Assembly: GCF_039555325.1 (NCBI RefSeq)
Contig: NZ_CP154608.1
Span: 1,178,001 to 1,242,000 of the forward strand
Length of the DNA stretch: 64,000 nucleotides
Origin: Sphingomicrobium sp. XHP0239
GTDB lineage: Bacteria; Pseudomonadota; Alphaproteobacteria; Sphingomonadales; Sphingomonadaceae
Reading direction: 5' to 3'
Positions 8,701-17,495 of this stretch are shown piece after piece; within the stretch, counting starts at the first letter, position 1, and each line of letters begins with the position of its first letter. A model generated the notes under the pieces. It saw only the letters and a list, made by a program, of their open reading frames with translations, had not been told where the DNA came from and ran no database searches. The position numbers were made by a program, and so were the translations under genes.

Positions 8701-9762
8701 TCATCCATCGCTGTTACGCTTTCGAGAGGCTCTAGCGCTTCGGTAAAGAAACCACCGCCACAGCCTGATCTCATTATCATTCGCCTCCTCAAAGATATCT
8801 TCAAAGGTAGCCTCATCCCCAAAATCTGATCCACGCATGTCATAGCAACAAAGAGCCGATTTGTTGGCGTGAAGCGCTTCGCGAAATCTAATCGCTTGGC
8901 TCAGCCCCTCTTCGACAGCTTCTGCTACTTTAGAAGCAGGCACTTTTTTATTTCCCGAAGTTTTTTCGCGCAGCGCCTTCAATTCAAGTTGCCAATGGGG
9001 CTGCAAATAATTGCCCCCTATCGGCCTTACGCGTTTCTCAAGAATGTATACGTCCGCCCTGCCCTCAGTATTGGGGACTTCTGGCCTTACCTGAAAATTC
9101 GCTCCAAAGTGGCCATTAAGGTGGCGGACCAATTCACCTTGTATAACTTTCTCAGTATTCTCCACAGGTACACCTTTTGACGCCTCGGACCACACTCTGG
9201 ACTTGTTGCCTTCTGCGGCGAGTTGCGGTGTTCTAAGTGCGGTTTCGTAAAAGCCGTCCAGTACTTCCTTTAATTTCGTATCTTCTATCTCTGTTTCGAA
9301 AAAGAAAACCTCATTGAGCAGATCGGGGTTTGCATAACCTTCCCGATAAAGGAGCGTTATTGGCTCCTCACCTCGCCAATCAATCACCAGCGTAGGCAAA
9401 CTCTCAAAACCAAATCTCGAAACAAGTGCCTCAAGATCCTTCTGTTCCCCTGCTTCGATTTCTCGGCAAAATGTTTGGCCAATCCGACTGTTCGTAAGAA
9501 TGAGGTGGCCCGAAATTGGATCATGCCCATTGCGGAGAAGTGAGTTAGCGGGCCAGTCAGTTTTCATCGCAGGCAAGGAATCACTGAGAATGAAGACAGT
9601 GACTCCGGCTTTTTCTCCTTGCTCACGTCGCGCGTTGGCGAGCTTCGACGCGGCGTATAGAAAGTTCGCTATGAGCTCTCCCGCAAAGGTTGGTGGAATC
9701 AAAACCTCGTCAACGACGCTCTGAATCTCACCTATACTTACGCCGCCTGTGCCCCTATCCAT
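8701..9762 (-). CDS. PD-(D/E)XK nuclease-like protein, third gene of ABC-type operon
   Basis: A protein of 353 residues from ATG at 9762, overlapping the upstream gene by eight bases. Residues 1 to about 190 match no family I recognise. The C-terminal part has a restriction-endonuclease-like core: E210 in a helix (EKVIQGELVRHL), D237 in GRADVYI, E260-x-K262 in WQLELKAL, then a helix with SQAIRFREA. These are the expected acidic and lysine residues of the PD-(D/E)XK fold. In ABC three-component systems the last gene is often the effector, so this is the likely DNA-cutting subunit, with the N-terminal region perhaps used for contact or recognition. The nuclease call is from motifs only. Confidence 0.7.
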   Translation of the reverse strand: MDRGTGGVSIGEIQSVVDEVLIPPTFAGELIANFLYAASKLANARREQGEKAGVTVFILSDSLPAMKTDWPANSLLRNGHDPISGHLILTNSRIGQTFCREIEAGEQKDLEALVSRFGFESLPTLVIDWRGEEPITLLYREGYANPDLLNEVFFFETEIEDTKLKEVLDGFYETALRTPQLAAEGNKSRVWSEASKGVPVENTEKVIQGELVRHLNGHFGANFQVRPEVPNTEGRADVYILEKRVRPIGGNYLQPHWQLELKALREKTSGNKKVPASKVAEAVEEGLSQAIRFREALHANKSALCCYDMRGSDFGDEATFEDIFEEANDNEIRLWRWFLYRSARASRKRNSDG

Positions 9763-10399
9763 AGGCGCGCCTATCCAACAACCTCAGGTAAAGCGCCATC
9801 GTTTCAGAGGGTGTATATGTAACTCCTTCCGGTGCAAATTGTTGGAAGGCGTAAAGAGTGTTGGCGGTGGGATTTTCCAGGGGAGATACAAATTCTGCGA
9901 AGTCCACAACTCGGTTAATCGAAACCGCAGGGTCAGTCCAAGATGCATCCTCTTCCGCAGCTTCGTCTCTCTTATCGTTTTCAATTAGCGCGAAAGCGAA
10001 GGCTAATTCCTGCAGAAAGTGAAACACCTTCTCTTCGTCGGGAAACACTCGAAGCGGCTGCAAAATCTGATCCGCTCCTTGAGGATTTAGATAATAAGTA
10101 GCGGCCAGAATCGTGGGGTCGGAGGAGTCTGCCAGCAAAGAGCCAATTTGAATGATCCCCTGACCAACGCAAAAATCCACCGCCTCTGCCACAACCAACG
10201 ATTGCGGGCCACGAACTTCCTTCAAAACAGAGCCTTCGATTGGAGCTACTCCCCATTGGGGAGAAAGGACGTTCGCCAAATATATAAAGGCTTGCAAATC
10301 TTCAGAGGCGACAGGTGTCAAGCCAGCACGCTCCAGAGCGTACATTGCCTGAACGATCCTCGCCAATATCGGGACGTCGAGATCATGAACGTCATGCAT
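9755..10399 (-). CDS. Small middle-component protein of ABC-type operon
   Basis: A protein of 214 residues with no catalytic motif that I can see, no signal peptide and no membrane segment. The N-terminal half is helical with an acidic character; the segment ILARIVQAMYALERAGLTPVASEDLQAFIYLANVL resembles a winged-helix or helical adaptor. It overlaps the ATPase gene upstream and the nuclease gene downstream by eight bases each, so the three proteins are made together. Size and position fit the middle component of ABC three-component systems, which is thought to bridge the ATPase and the effector. The name rests on context, not on a recognised domain. Confidence 0.6.
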   Translation of the reverse strand: MHDVHDLDVPILARIVQAMYALERAGLTPVASEDLQAFIYLANVLSPQWGVAPIEGSVLKEVRGPQSLVVAEAVDFCVGQGIIQIGSLLADSSDPTILAATYYLNPQGADQILQPLRVFPDEEKVFHFLQELAFAFALIENDKRDEAAEEDASWTDPAVSINRVVDFAEFVSPLENPTANTLYAFQQFAPEGVTYTPSETMALYLRLLDRRAYG

Positions 10400-12377
10400 C
10401 TGAAATGATCTCGTGCAGCTTCTCCATATATTCAGGCTTTAAGGAATCTAGTGCCGCAGTTGGTTTTGCTTGATCAATCAGGTTGACGATCCGCTGCCAC
10501 TTCTCTCCTTTTTTGTAGTTCGAAAGCAATTTGGGGATAAGGCCGCCCTCGACGATGTTGCAGGCTAGTATGATGTTGTTCTCATCTAGCGCGGCGAAGC
10601 TCGCGAAAAGCGCTCCCGCCCTTTCCGCAAAAATTGCATCTACGCTCCCCTCTGGCCCATCAACGACAAGAGTTGCACCATCACCACCGATCACGGTGAG
10701 CAAAGCCATGCGAAAAATGATGTCCAAATAGAGGCGCTGGGAGTACGATACCTGATCCTCAGTTCGGCGGATATACTGGCCTAAAGTGGCTCCGGAGGTG
10801 AGTTCAGTTTCGAACGCAGGAAAGGATAGCTTTCGACCGGTCTGGCCTATCTTCACGTTTCGAGGTGAATAGACTAGTCTGACCTTCTCAGCGAAAAACG
10901 GGGCTGCAGTTTCGTCAAAGACCTTTTCGATTTGGACGCGGATTGTCTCGACCGCTGCGGAAACTTCGTCGAGGAGAATGGCAATTCGGCTCTCAGCCTC
11001 GGCTCTTTCGCTCTTGAATTCCTCAACTTGTCGAATAAGCGCGTCAATACGATTTTCTTCCTCTCGCATTCGCTCTTTGTCGTCCGCTGGCAGTTGGCGG
11101 ACTAACCGCCGTATCTTAGTGAGTGATTTCTCCTGCGCGTCCTTATATTTTTCGGTCTCAGCCTCTAATTTATGGACCTGACCGCTTAGATTGGCGAAGT
11201 TGCTTCGGTGGACGTCTAGGGCACCTTCTGCCTTCTCAATCCCCTTATGGGCATCGCTCACTTGCGAACGCCACTCTTCACCGAGGTCTAGGCCATTGTC
11301 GGGCAACGATTTGACGTTCGCGCAGACTGGGCATTTCCCTGCCTTCACGCGCTTTTCAATCTTATCCGCCTGCGCCTTTGCCTCGTGTCCGCAAGCCAAA
11401 CAGAACCCATCGGAAAAGAGCTTCAAATAGATGTACTGAAGGCTAAGATCGAGACCTGCAAACGCCTGACGGATAGATTCAAACTTTAGTTTCTCATATT
11501 TCGCAGTCTGGTTCAGAAGATCTGCTTCGGACCTCTTCAGCTGTAGGCGGATGTTATCTCTTTCATCCTTAAGCTGCTCCAACTCCTCCGAAATTTCGCT
11601 TAATCGTGCCTCTACATTTTCAAGGCTAGCGCGCTCGGCTCTGAGTTTGGCTCTTGTGTTGTTCGCATTCTTCAGATTCTTGAGCTTCTTCTCCTGGCTC
11701 TTTCTCATCTTGTGCAGGACCGCGCCTAGATTTCGCGCAGAACTGTCAGCCGAGATAATCTCTTGCTCTAACTCGCGAAGCTGTGGTGCTAACTTGGGAA
11801 CCAAAAGGCCGCGAAAAACCTCATATTGAGCTTCAACGTTCCAAATGAGAGAGGTCTGACTCTCAAGGACAAAGGTGAGATATTCGAGGACCCTCACAAC
11901 GTCATCGAAAGATCCAACCCCAACAGATTCTGCCAAAGCGAACTGGTAGCTCCCTTCATCCGTAAAAGCTTCTGCGTTGCCATTCTTTAGGCGACTTGCT
12001 TCGATGAGGGACAGGTCTGCAAGGTCACGGGTTACAGTGAACTGGTCTTCACCCACCTTGCAAGTGATCGTGGCCACCGCGTCAGCGGCTGCATCTGCGA
12101 CCCTAACCGCAAACATCCGTTTGTTTGCTACCTGTAGATCGTTTCGTTGGCCGGCAAAGCCTGCCGGACGCAGTCGGACGTTGCCAGAAATCATCATCCG
12201 CATCAGCAGAAGCAAAGTGCTCTTACCGAGGCCGTTTACTCCGAGTATCAGCCAAGGACCGTCATCGAAGGAAATCTTCAGCCCCTCGCCGTCGACCTCG
12301 CCGGGATACAAATGGTAGTCGCATACGACCAAACTGCTTATTTTGGGAAAGTTTATGGAAGCAGTAGCCTCGCTCAT
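10392..12377 (-). CDS. Coiled-coil ABC ATPase (Rad50/SMC-like) with CxxC-CxxC hook
   Basis: A protein of 661 residues. Walker A is GVNGLGKST (46-54). Two long charged coiled-coil arms (about 205-300 and 370-480) flank a small region with CLAC (326-329) and CPVC (349-352), which probably binds zinc at the arm tip in the manner of a Rad50 hook. The C-terminal half has a signature-like segment VSYSQRLYLDIIF (543-555) and a Walker B strand LVVDGPEG; the position normally taken by the catalytic glutamate after the aspartate is glycine. It is the first gene of a three-gene operon with middle-component and nuclease-like partners. It should act as the DNA-sensing motor of the system. Confidence 0.8.
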   Translation of the reverse strand: MSEATASINFPKISSLVVCDYHLYPGEVDGEGLKISFDDGPWLILGVNGLGKSTLLLLMRMMISGNVRLRPAGFAGQRNDLQVANKRMFAVRVADAAADAVATITCKVGEDQFTVTRDLADLSLIEASRLKNGNAEAFTDEGSYQFALAESVGVGSFDDVVRVLEYLTFVLESQTSLIWNVEAQYEVFRGLLVPKLAPQLRELEQEIISADSSARNLGAVLHKMRKSQEKKLKNLKNANNTRAKLRAERASLENVEARLSEISEELEQLKDERDNIRLQLKRSEADLLNQTAKYEKLKFESIRQAFAGLDLSLQYIYLKLFSDGFCLACGHEAKAQADKIEKRVKAGKCPVCANVKSLPDNGLDLGEEWRSQVSDAHKGIEKAEGALDVHRSNFANLSGQVHKLEAETEKYKDAQEKSLTKIRRLVRQLPADDKERMREEENRIDALIRQVEEFKSERAEAESRIAILLDEVSAAVETIRVQIEKVFDETAAPFFAEKVRLVYSPRNVKIGQTGRKLSFPAFETELTSGATLGQYIRRTEDQVSYSQRLYLDIIFRMALLTVIGGDGATLVVDGPEGSVDAIFAERAGALFASFAALDENNIILACNIVEGGLIPKLLSNYKKGEKWQRIVNLIDQAKPTAALDSLKPEYMEKLHEIISDA

Positions 12378-12824
12378 TTAGGGGCGCGCCCTTTGTAACT
12401 GAACGACCTAAAAAGCTGTAAGCGTGCACACCAAATAGTCATGATAGTTCGTCATTCCCCCTCAGCGATTCATCCAATCGTCTTGCCGTCTGATTGTCTA
12501 GTCATATTTCGCTCGTAGATCGGAGATGTCACCAAAAACATAGGATCATGGCCCCGACGAGGCCTCAGCCCGCCAACCCAGCGCGAGCAACGTACATCTG
12601 GTCCAATGGTGTTCACCGGCCCTAAGCTTTCAACGTTATAGAAAAGAGCACTGTGAACGAGAGTGGCCTGAAGAGTCCAACTTATAAAGAAAAGGCTGCT
12701 TTCACGCATCGCGTCTTTGACAATAAGCGTCCGGAAGTAGGGCGCATTCCCGTCATTCGACCATGCATGCCCGAGCCGCAGCGAACTCTGATCTCACCGG
12801 CGGACCCTGTCTTATCAACATCGC
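12378..12824. other. Intergenic region between integrase and ABC operon
   Basis: In these 447 bases I see no supported gene: a 79-codon leftward ORF (12470-12709) has no family features. The segment next to 12377 is the leader and probable promoter of the ABC ATPase operon. No terminator, tRNA remnant or repeat of the tRNA-Gln end was seen. Confidence 0.5.
12424..12433 (-). promoter_or_regulatory. Second copy of TGGTGTGCAC, upstream of ABC operon
   Basis: Read on the minus strand, TGGTGTGCAC ends 46 bases before the ATG of the ABC ATPase gene. It is identical to the element upstream of the methyltransferase at 7317-7326 and points the same way relative to its gene. No second inverted half-site is visible here. 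Confidence 0.4.
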
Positions 12825-14783
12825 TCACCAGCCCCGTTCAAGATTGGTCGTGTCGATGGGAGAGCATTCGAGCGTCGGGACATGGCCCCGGAAAATCGGC
12901 ATATTCAGCTGCGCAGGCTCGAGATGGGCGGTCAGAGCAGGCAGAAGCTTGATGTTATCCAGCATTTTGATGAGCTCGGCGTCATTGACGTAGCGTTCAT
13001 CCGTTTCGCTCTTTCCGGCATGGCCCAGCATGTCGGCCCGTTCTTCGGAGAAGACACGAGCGCGTTTCAAGCTTGCACCGAACCCGTGGCGGATGCCGTG
13101 AATTTCCGCATCGGGGCTCAAGCCCCCGCGACGCCGAAAGTGCTTCCAACAGAGATCTAGAAATTGATCGCCAAAGCTTTCCGATTTGTTCGTTGGTCGC
13201 AGCTCGGGGAAGAGAGCCTTGTATCCACGCGTCTGCGCCTCGCGGACGAAATCGATTAAGCCAAGACGGATCATCTCGGGATGAAGAGGGAGATATCTGC
13301 GGGATGCGCCATTCTTGATGGGCCCGTTATGCGAAACGCGGATCGCGACGAATGGGATCTCATGATCGAGCACAAAGTCACATGGGCATAGCTTGCAGGC
13401 CTCTTCGCGCCGCAAACCCCAGTACCAGATCAAAATAGGGATCCAGTAGAAGAAGTCGTGGACGATCGTCCTTCCGGCCTTGAACCGCCGATTGAGCGTT
13501 CCCGGACCTTTACCACCAGCATGGGCGGCCGAACCAGTGAACGTCGGCAGCCTGAAAAGCGTCTCGAGATCCGATCGGCAAATCGAAGGGCGCTCGTCTC
13601 GCGCGCGCGTGTTTCGATCCGTGTCGGGCTCTCTCAAGATCGATAGATCGATTTGTGGGACCGTATAGCCGGCACCCTTGGCCCAAGCTAGAAGCGTCGA
13701 AATGCCAGTAACGTCACGATTGAAGGTCTTCGTGCTGGGGCCGGCGCCCTCATCGATGCCCTCGCTCTCACCATCCGCAATCTCAGAGAGAATCAGACGG
13801 GCTTCGTCCGGATCGAGCGGGCTGAGCTTGCTCACGATGAGACGACGCTTCTCAAAGAATGTCGATATCGTCCGTTGATTGATCTGGCTCAAGGGCACGT
13901 CGCCCATGAGAAGGACGAACAGGCTGCCAAGCGATCTCCTCTGCCGCGCGGTCTTCGCCGACCATCGCTTACGCTTTAGCTTCGCTTTCGACGCGAGCAC
14001 CGCGACGTCGAAGAGATTGGGATCATCACGACTGCTCTGATCAGGCTCCATCGGCGTAGCGACCGGCTGTTCGGGAACGAATTGCTCTGTGGGGAACGCC
14101 GAGGCCGGGGGCGCCATATTGGGCGAGCTCTGCGGCCGAGCGAACCGAGATGTTGGTCCAAAACCCTGTGCCGACGCATTGGCGTCGAGGCAGGCATCGC
14201 GATACGGCTCGAAAAGTGCCCTGCGAAGCGTGCGCGCGAGCGCCTCGTAGGGCTCAAATCCCAATTCGCGCAGCCAACCGTTCACCCACCGACGATTGAT
14301 GAACTCCTCGCCCTCTTCAGCGAGCCCGATGACGGCTTTCAGGTTCTCGACCCGCTTCGGTCCCCAGCGAGCGATGAGATATTCTTCTTCGGCTTGCGTC
14401 AGTGGCTGATCGCTGCCCAGTTCCAAGCAGCGATGATAATAATCCGCAAACGCTCGGTTGGCCGTAAAATGCATATCGGCATGTCGCGGCGTCTGGCGCT
14501 GCTGATCGATAAAGAACGCCAGCTTTTCATCATAGGCGACCCGCAACACCTACTGAATGTCGCTCTCTGATAGGCGCGCGTCAGCCGCCCTGATTTTCTT
14601 CTCGAGCATCGTCTGGATTTCCCCCGTGGATGCGGTCAGCAAAGCCCCCCTGCTGATCGCCTCCGATTTATGGTACGTTTGCAAGGATATACGGAAATCG
14701 AGGGGTCGAAAAGCGGATATTGAAATCTTGCGGCGCCACCAGAAGCAGCGACCGCGCAGGTAGATGTTGGGATGTCTCGACAT
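12825..14783 (-). pseudogene. Tyrosine site-specific integrase interrupted by in-frame TAG
   Basis: The frame begins at ATG 14783 (MSRHPNIYLRGRCFWWRRKI, a DUF6538-like integrase N-terminus) with AAGGG upstream, and is open to 14553. A TAG follows at 14550-14552, after which the same frame continues without a break to 12825. The long distal part carries the catalytic set: arginine in YWGLRREEA, HGIRHGF (HxxR), GHAGKSETDERY (His and Tyr). Intact it would be about 652 residues. A GTG directly after the TAG could allow re-initiation of a 574-residue protein lacking the first 77 residues. Either a nonsense mutation, a sequencing error, or a two-part or read-through product; the first is the simplest. 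Confidence 0.8.
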
Positions 14784-14889
14784 GGTCGTGACCCTTTTCC
14801 GAAGGGGCACAGGAGGTGGCACACCCCTGGGGGCATTCCTCCGCGGCCGGCGGTGATTTGCCAGCGATATCGGATAATTAGTCGAGAAG

Positions 14890-14915
14890 TGGCTGGGGTG
14901 GCAGGATTCGAACCT
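14890..14915. other. Probable attachment site: 3' end of tRNA-Gln
   Basis: The T-arm and acceptor end of the tRNA, including the encoded CCA, face the integrase gene. Tyrosine integrases of this layout normally recombine within this part of a tRNA and leave a direct repeat at the other end of the island. The second copy was not found in the window and should lie left of position 1. Confidence 0.4.
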
Positions 14916-14964
14916 GCGCATGGCGATACCAAAAACCGCTGCCTTACCGCTTGGCTACACCCCA
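14890..14964 (-). tRNA. tRNA-Gln (anticodon TTG)
   Basis: Read on the minus strand from 14964, the sequence folds into a full cloverleaf: 7-base acceptor stem TGGGGTG with CACCCCA, D-arm GCC/GGC, anticodon stem GCGGT/ATCGC with loop TTTTGGT giving anticodon TTG, five-base variable loop and T-arm GCAGG-TTCGAAT-CCTGC. The discriminator base is G at 14893 and CCA is encoded at 14890-14892. It is intact despite the neighbouring integration, as expected when the island restores the 3' end. Confidence 0.95.
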
Positions 14965-15009
14965 GCAATGCGCGCGCTTATAGCGCGACGCGCGAGCATG
15001 AAAAGCCCG

Positions 15010-17394
15010 TCAGGCCATGATATCGCCGCGTCTGGCGTCGAGGTCGACGATATTTTCGCCCAGCATTTCGGGACGACCGAAAAGGAATCCCTGCAGGCTG
15101 CCCACGCCCAGCTCGCGCATGATGTCGGCCTGCGCCTGCGTTTCCACACCCTCGGCAGTGGTTTCGATCCCGAGCCCGTGCGCCAGCGCCAGGATGGCAT
15201 GGACGATGGCGACGCATTGCTGGTCTCCGGCCGCCGCCGCCCGGACGAAACTCTGGTCGATCTTGATCTTCGAGAAATGCGCCCGCGAAAGGTAACCGAA
15301 CGAGGAATAGCCCTTGCCGAAGTCGTCGAGAACCATGCGCACCCCGAGACCGCGCAACCGCTCGATCGAAGCGAGCGTGTCGGGATCGTCTCCCAGAAAC
15401 ACGGTCTCGGTCACTTCCAGCTCCAGCCGATGGGGATGGAGGCCCGACAGCGCCAGCGCATTCACGACCGTCTTGGCAAGACTGGCGCCGGTCAGCTGCG
15501 CAGCACTGATGTTAACCGCAATGCGCACCTTGTCCTGCCAGCGCGCTGCCTCTTGGCACGCCTCGCGGATGACCCAGTCGCCGATCTGATGGATGAGACC
15601 GGCATCCTCGATGATGGGGATGAAGCGATGCGGAGGAATGGCGCCCCTCTCGGGATGGTGCCAGCGCAGCAGCGCCTCTCGCCCGACGACGTCGCCCGTT
15701 TCGGCATCCACGATGGGCTGATAGGCCAGCCGCATGTCCTGGTTCTTGAGCGCGTCGCGAACATCGTTCTCGAGCAGGCGATGATCCTCTGCCTCCTCCA
15801 GCATCGTGCGGTCGTAGAAAGCGAAACCGCCCCGGCCCGACCGCTTCGCGCTGTAGAGTGCAAGGTCGGCGGATCGCATGATCTGGCCCTCGCGCTGTCC
15901 ATCCTGCGGACCGACCGCGATCCCGATGGTGGCGCCGACGTTGATGTTCGCAGCGCCGACGACGACGCTGCGCGAGATTTCGCTCACCACATTCTCGGCG
16001 AGGCCGCTGAGCGAATAGCGATCGAGATCGCCCTGCCAGACGATCGCGAATTCATCGCCGCCCAGGCGCCCCACATGACCGTCCTTGCCGACCACGCTTT
16101 CCAGCCGCTTGGCGATCTCGCACAAAAGCGTGTCGCCGATCGCATGGCCGAGCGTGTCGTTGACGAGCTTGAACCGATCGAGATCGACCAGCATGAGCGC
16201 GCATCCCGCCCGCCCCTGCGCATCGCCGAGCAGGCTTTCTTCCAGCAACTCGCGGATCAACAGGCGATTGGCGATCCCGGTGAGCGGGTCCGAGCGTGCC
16301 GCCCCGAGTGCATCGGCGTTCGCGATGCGGGCCTCGGTCACGTCGGAAGCGACGCCCTTCCACCCCAGCAGTCGCCCGTTCTCGTCGTAGTGGGGCCGAC
16401 CTGACAGCGACCACCAGCGATCGGTCCGAACCTGCGGAACCACGACGTCGCGAAAAGCAACATTGTCGCGCAGATTAGTGAATAGCTGTCGCACTCCGCT
16501 CGACATGTGCTGATACCGACCGTCGGGATCGATGAATCTGGTGGCGGAGATTCCCACAATCTGTTCCGGCCGGATTCGGATCGTCCGCGCCAGCTGATGG
16601 GAAATCCGGGTGAAGGCGAGGTCCGCGTCCAGCTCCCACATGCCGCCCGATCCGGGCGCGTCGAGTTCGCGCAGAAGCTCGACCAGTTCGCCCATCTCGG
16701 AGAGTTCCATCTGGCTGCGGGTCTGGATGAACAGCTCGCGTGCGATGACGACGACGACGGTTGCCAGCGCGGCGCCATAACATGCGGTCAGCGCACCGAG
16801 CGCGGCCATGTTGACCTGCCACGCGATCGCAAGACCGCCGATCGTGAGGATCGTGGTATAGGCGATCGCCGCCGGCGGGACGTAGACGAGCAAGAAGGAT
16901 CCCGTGCTGATGAGCACGACACCCAGCGCGGCGAGCATCAATTGCTGGAAGGGCGGAGCCTGGCCGAACCACACGAACGCCGGAACGAGCCACAGGATCG
17001 TCAACATCGCAGTGCCCAGAGTCGCGGTCGCGAACGTGGCCGGATGTTCGGCCCTGTAGGTATGATCCTTCACCAGCTTCGTATGGCGCCGGATGAACAT
17101 GGTGGCGAACAAGGCGCTGATCGCCAGCCAGATCGCGAGGTGAAGGGCGGGAACGAACGGAAAGAGGATGATCGTCGTCAGGCCCGCGACCGCAAAATTG
17201 CCCGACATCACGCGCGGACCATAGCGGAGGAATTGCATCACCTGCCGCGCCCGCACCGCGGAGATCATGGGAGATCGAGGGCGGCGCAGCGAAAGCAGGT
17301 CGGCGAGCGAGAAATTGGCCGTGCGCGAATGGTCGGCCCGTCCCCCCGCTTGCCCGGTCGTCGAAGCCGGAATGGTGCCTTCCCGCAAAACCAT
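15010..17394 (-). CDS. Membrane-bound PAS-GGDEF-EAL protein (cyclic-di-GMP turnover)
   Basis: A protein of about 794 residues if started at ATG 17394; a TTG at 17421 or a later methionine are alternatives. Roughly six hydrophobic segments in the first 230 residues form a membrane sensor. A PAS domain follows (around 245-365), then GGDEF with the intact motif GRLGGDEFAI, then EAL with the intact motif GREALLRW and the loop DDFGKGYSSFGYL. Both cyclase and phosphodiesterase sites look complete, so activity could be switched by the sensor part. It is the first gene right of the tRNA and island, transcribed leftward, and belongs to the core chromosome by base composition. Confidence 0.88.
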   Translation of the reverse strand: MVLREGTIPASTTGQAGGRADHSRTANFSLADLLSLRRPRSPMISAVRARQVMQFLRYGPRVMSGNFAVAGLTTIILFPFVPALHLAIWLAISALFATMFIRRHTKLVKDHTYRAEHPATFATATLGTAMLTILWLVPAFVWFGQAPPFQQLMLAALGVVLISTGSFLLVYVPPAAIAYTTILTIGGLAIAWQVNMAALGALTACYGAALATVVVVIARELFIQTRSQMELSEMGELVELLRELDAPGSGGMWELDADLAFTRISHQLARTIRIRPEQIVGISATRFIDPDGRYQHMSSGVRQLFTNLRDNVAFRDVVVPQVRTDRWWSLSGRPHYDENGRLLGWKGVASDVTEARIANADALGAARSDPLTGIANRLLIRELLEESLLGDAQGRAGCALMLVDLDRFKLVNDTLGHAIGDTLLCEIAKRLESVVGKDGHVGRLGGDEFAIVWQGDLDRYSLSGLAENVVSEISRSVVVGAANINVGATIGIAVGPQDGQREGQIMRSADLALYSAKRSGRGGFAFYDRTMLEEAEDHRLLENDVRDALKNQDMRLAYQPIVDAETGDVVGREALLRWHHPERGAIPPHRFIPIIEDAGLIHQIGDWVIREACQEAARWQDKVRIAVNISAAQLTGASLAKTVVNALALSGLHPHRLELEVTETVFLGDDPDTLASIERLRGLGVRMVLDDFGKGYSSFGYLSRAHFSKIKIDQSFVRAAAAGDQQCVAIVHAILALAHGLGIETTAEGVETQAQADIMRELGVGSLQGFLFGRPEMLGENIVDLDARRGDIMA

Positions 17395-17495
17395 TGTTCG
17401 GAGAACTCGCCCCTGTCTCAACGAATACGCGTCTCACCGCCTAATAGAACGGGTGAGTATCAAGATTTGGTTAGAATCTCAACGCGCTGATAAGT

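Larger units (their letters stand above)
1..14892. mobile_element. Genomic island integrated at tRNA-Gln, left end outside window
   Basis: The right boundary is placed at the 3' end of the tRNA-Gln gene because a tyrosine integrase gene starts about 100 bases away and points away from the tRNA, the usual layout of tRNA-targeted islands. The cargo is defence-like: McrB, nuclease-helicase, WYL regulator, methyltransferase and an ABC-ATPase/nuclease operon. The methyltransferase and ABC genes are visibly richer in A and T than the core genes to the right. The left attachment repeat is not in the window, so the true left limit is unknown. The integrase is interrupted, so the element may be fixed in place. 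Confidence 0.6.

Noticed and set aside
12470..12709. 79-codon leftward ORF near the integrase
   Set aside because: No ribosome site, no family, and composition like non-coding DNA.
14920..16404. Rightward ORF of 494 codons starting in the tRNA
   Set aside because: Antisense of the EAL/GGDEF gene and begins inside the tRNA-Gln gene.
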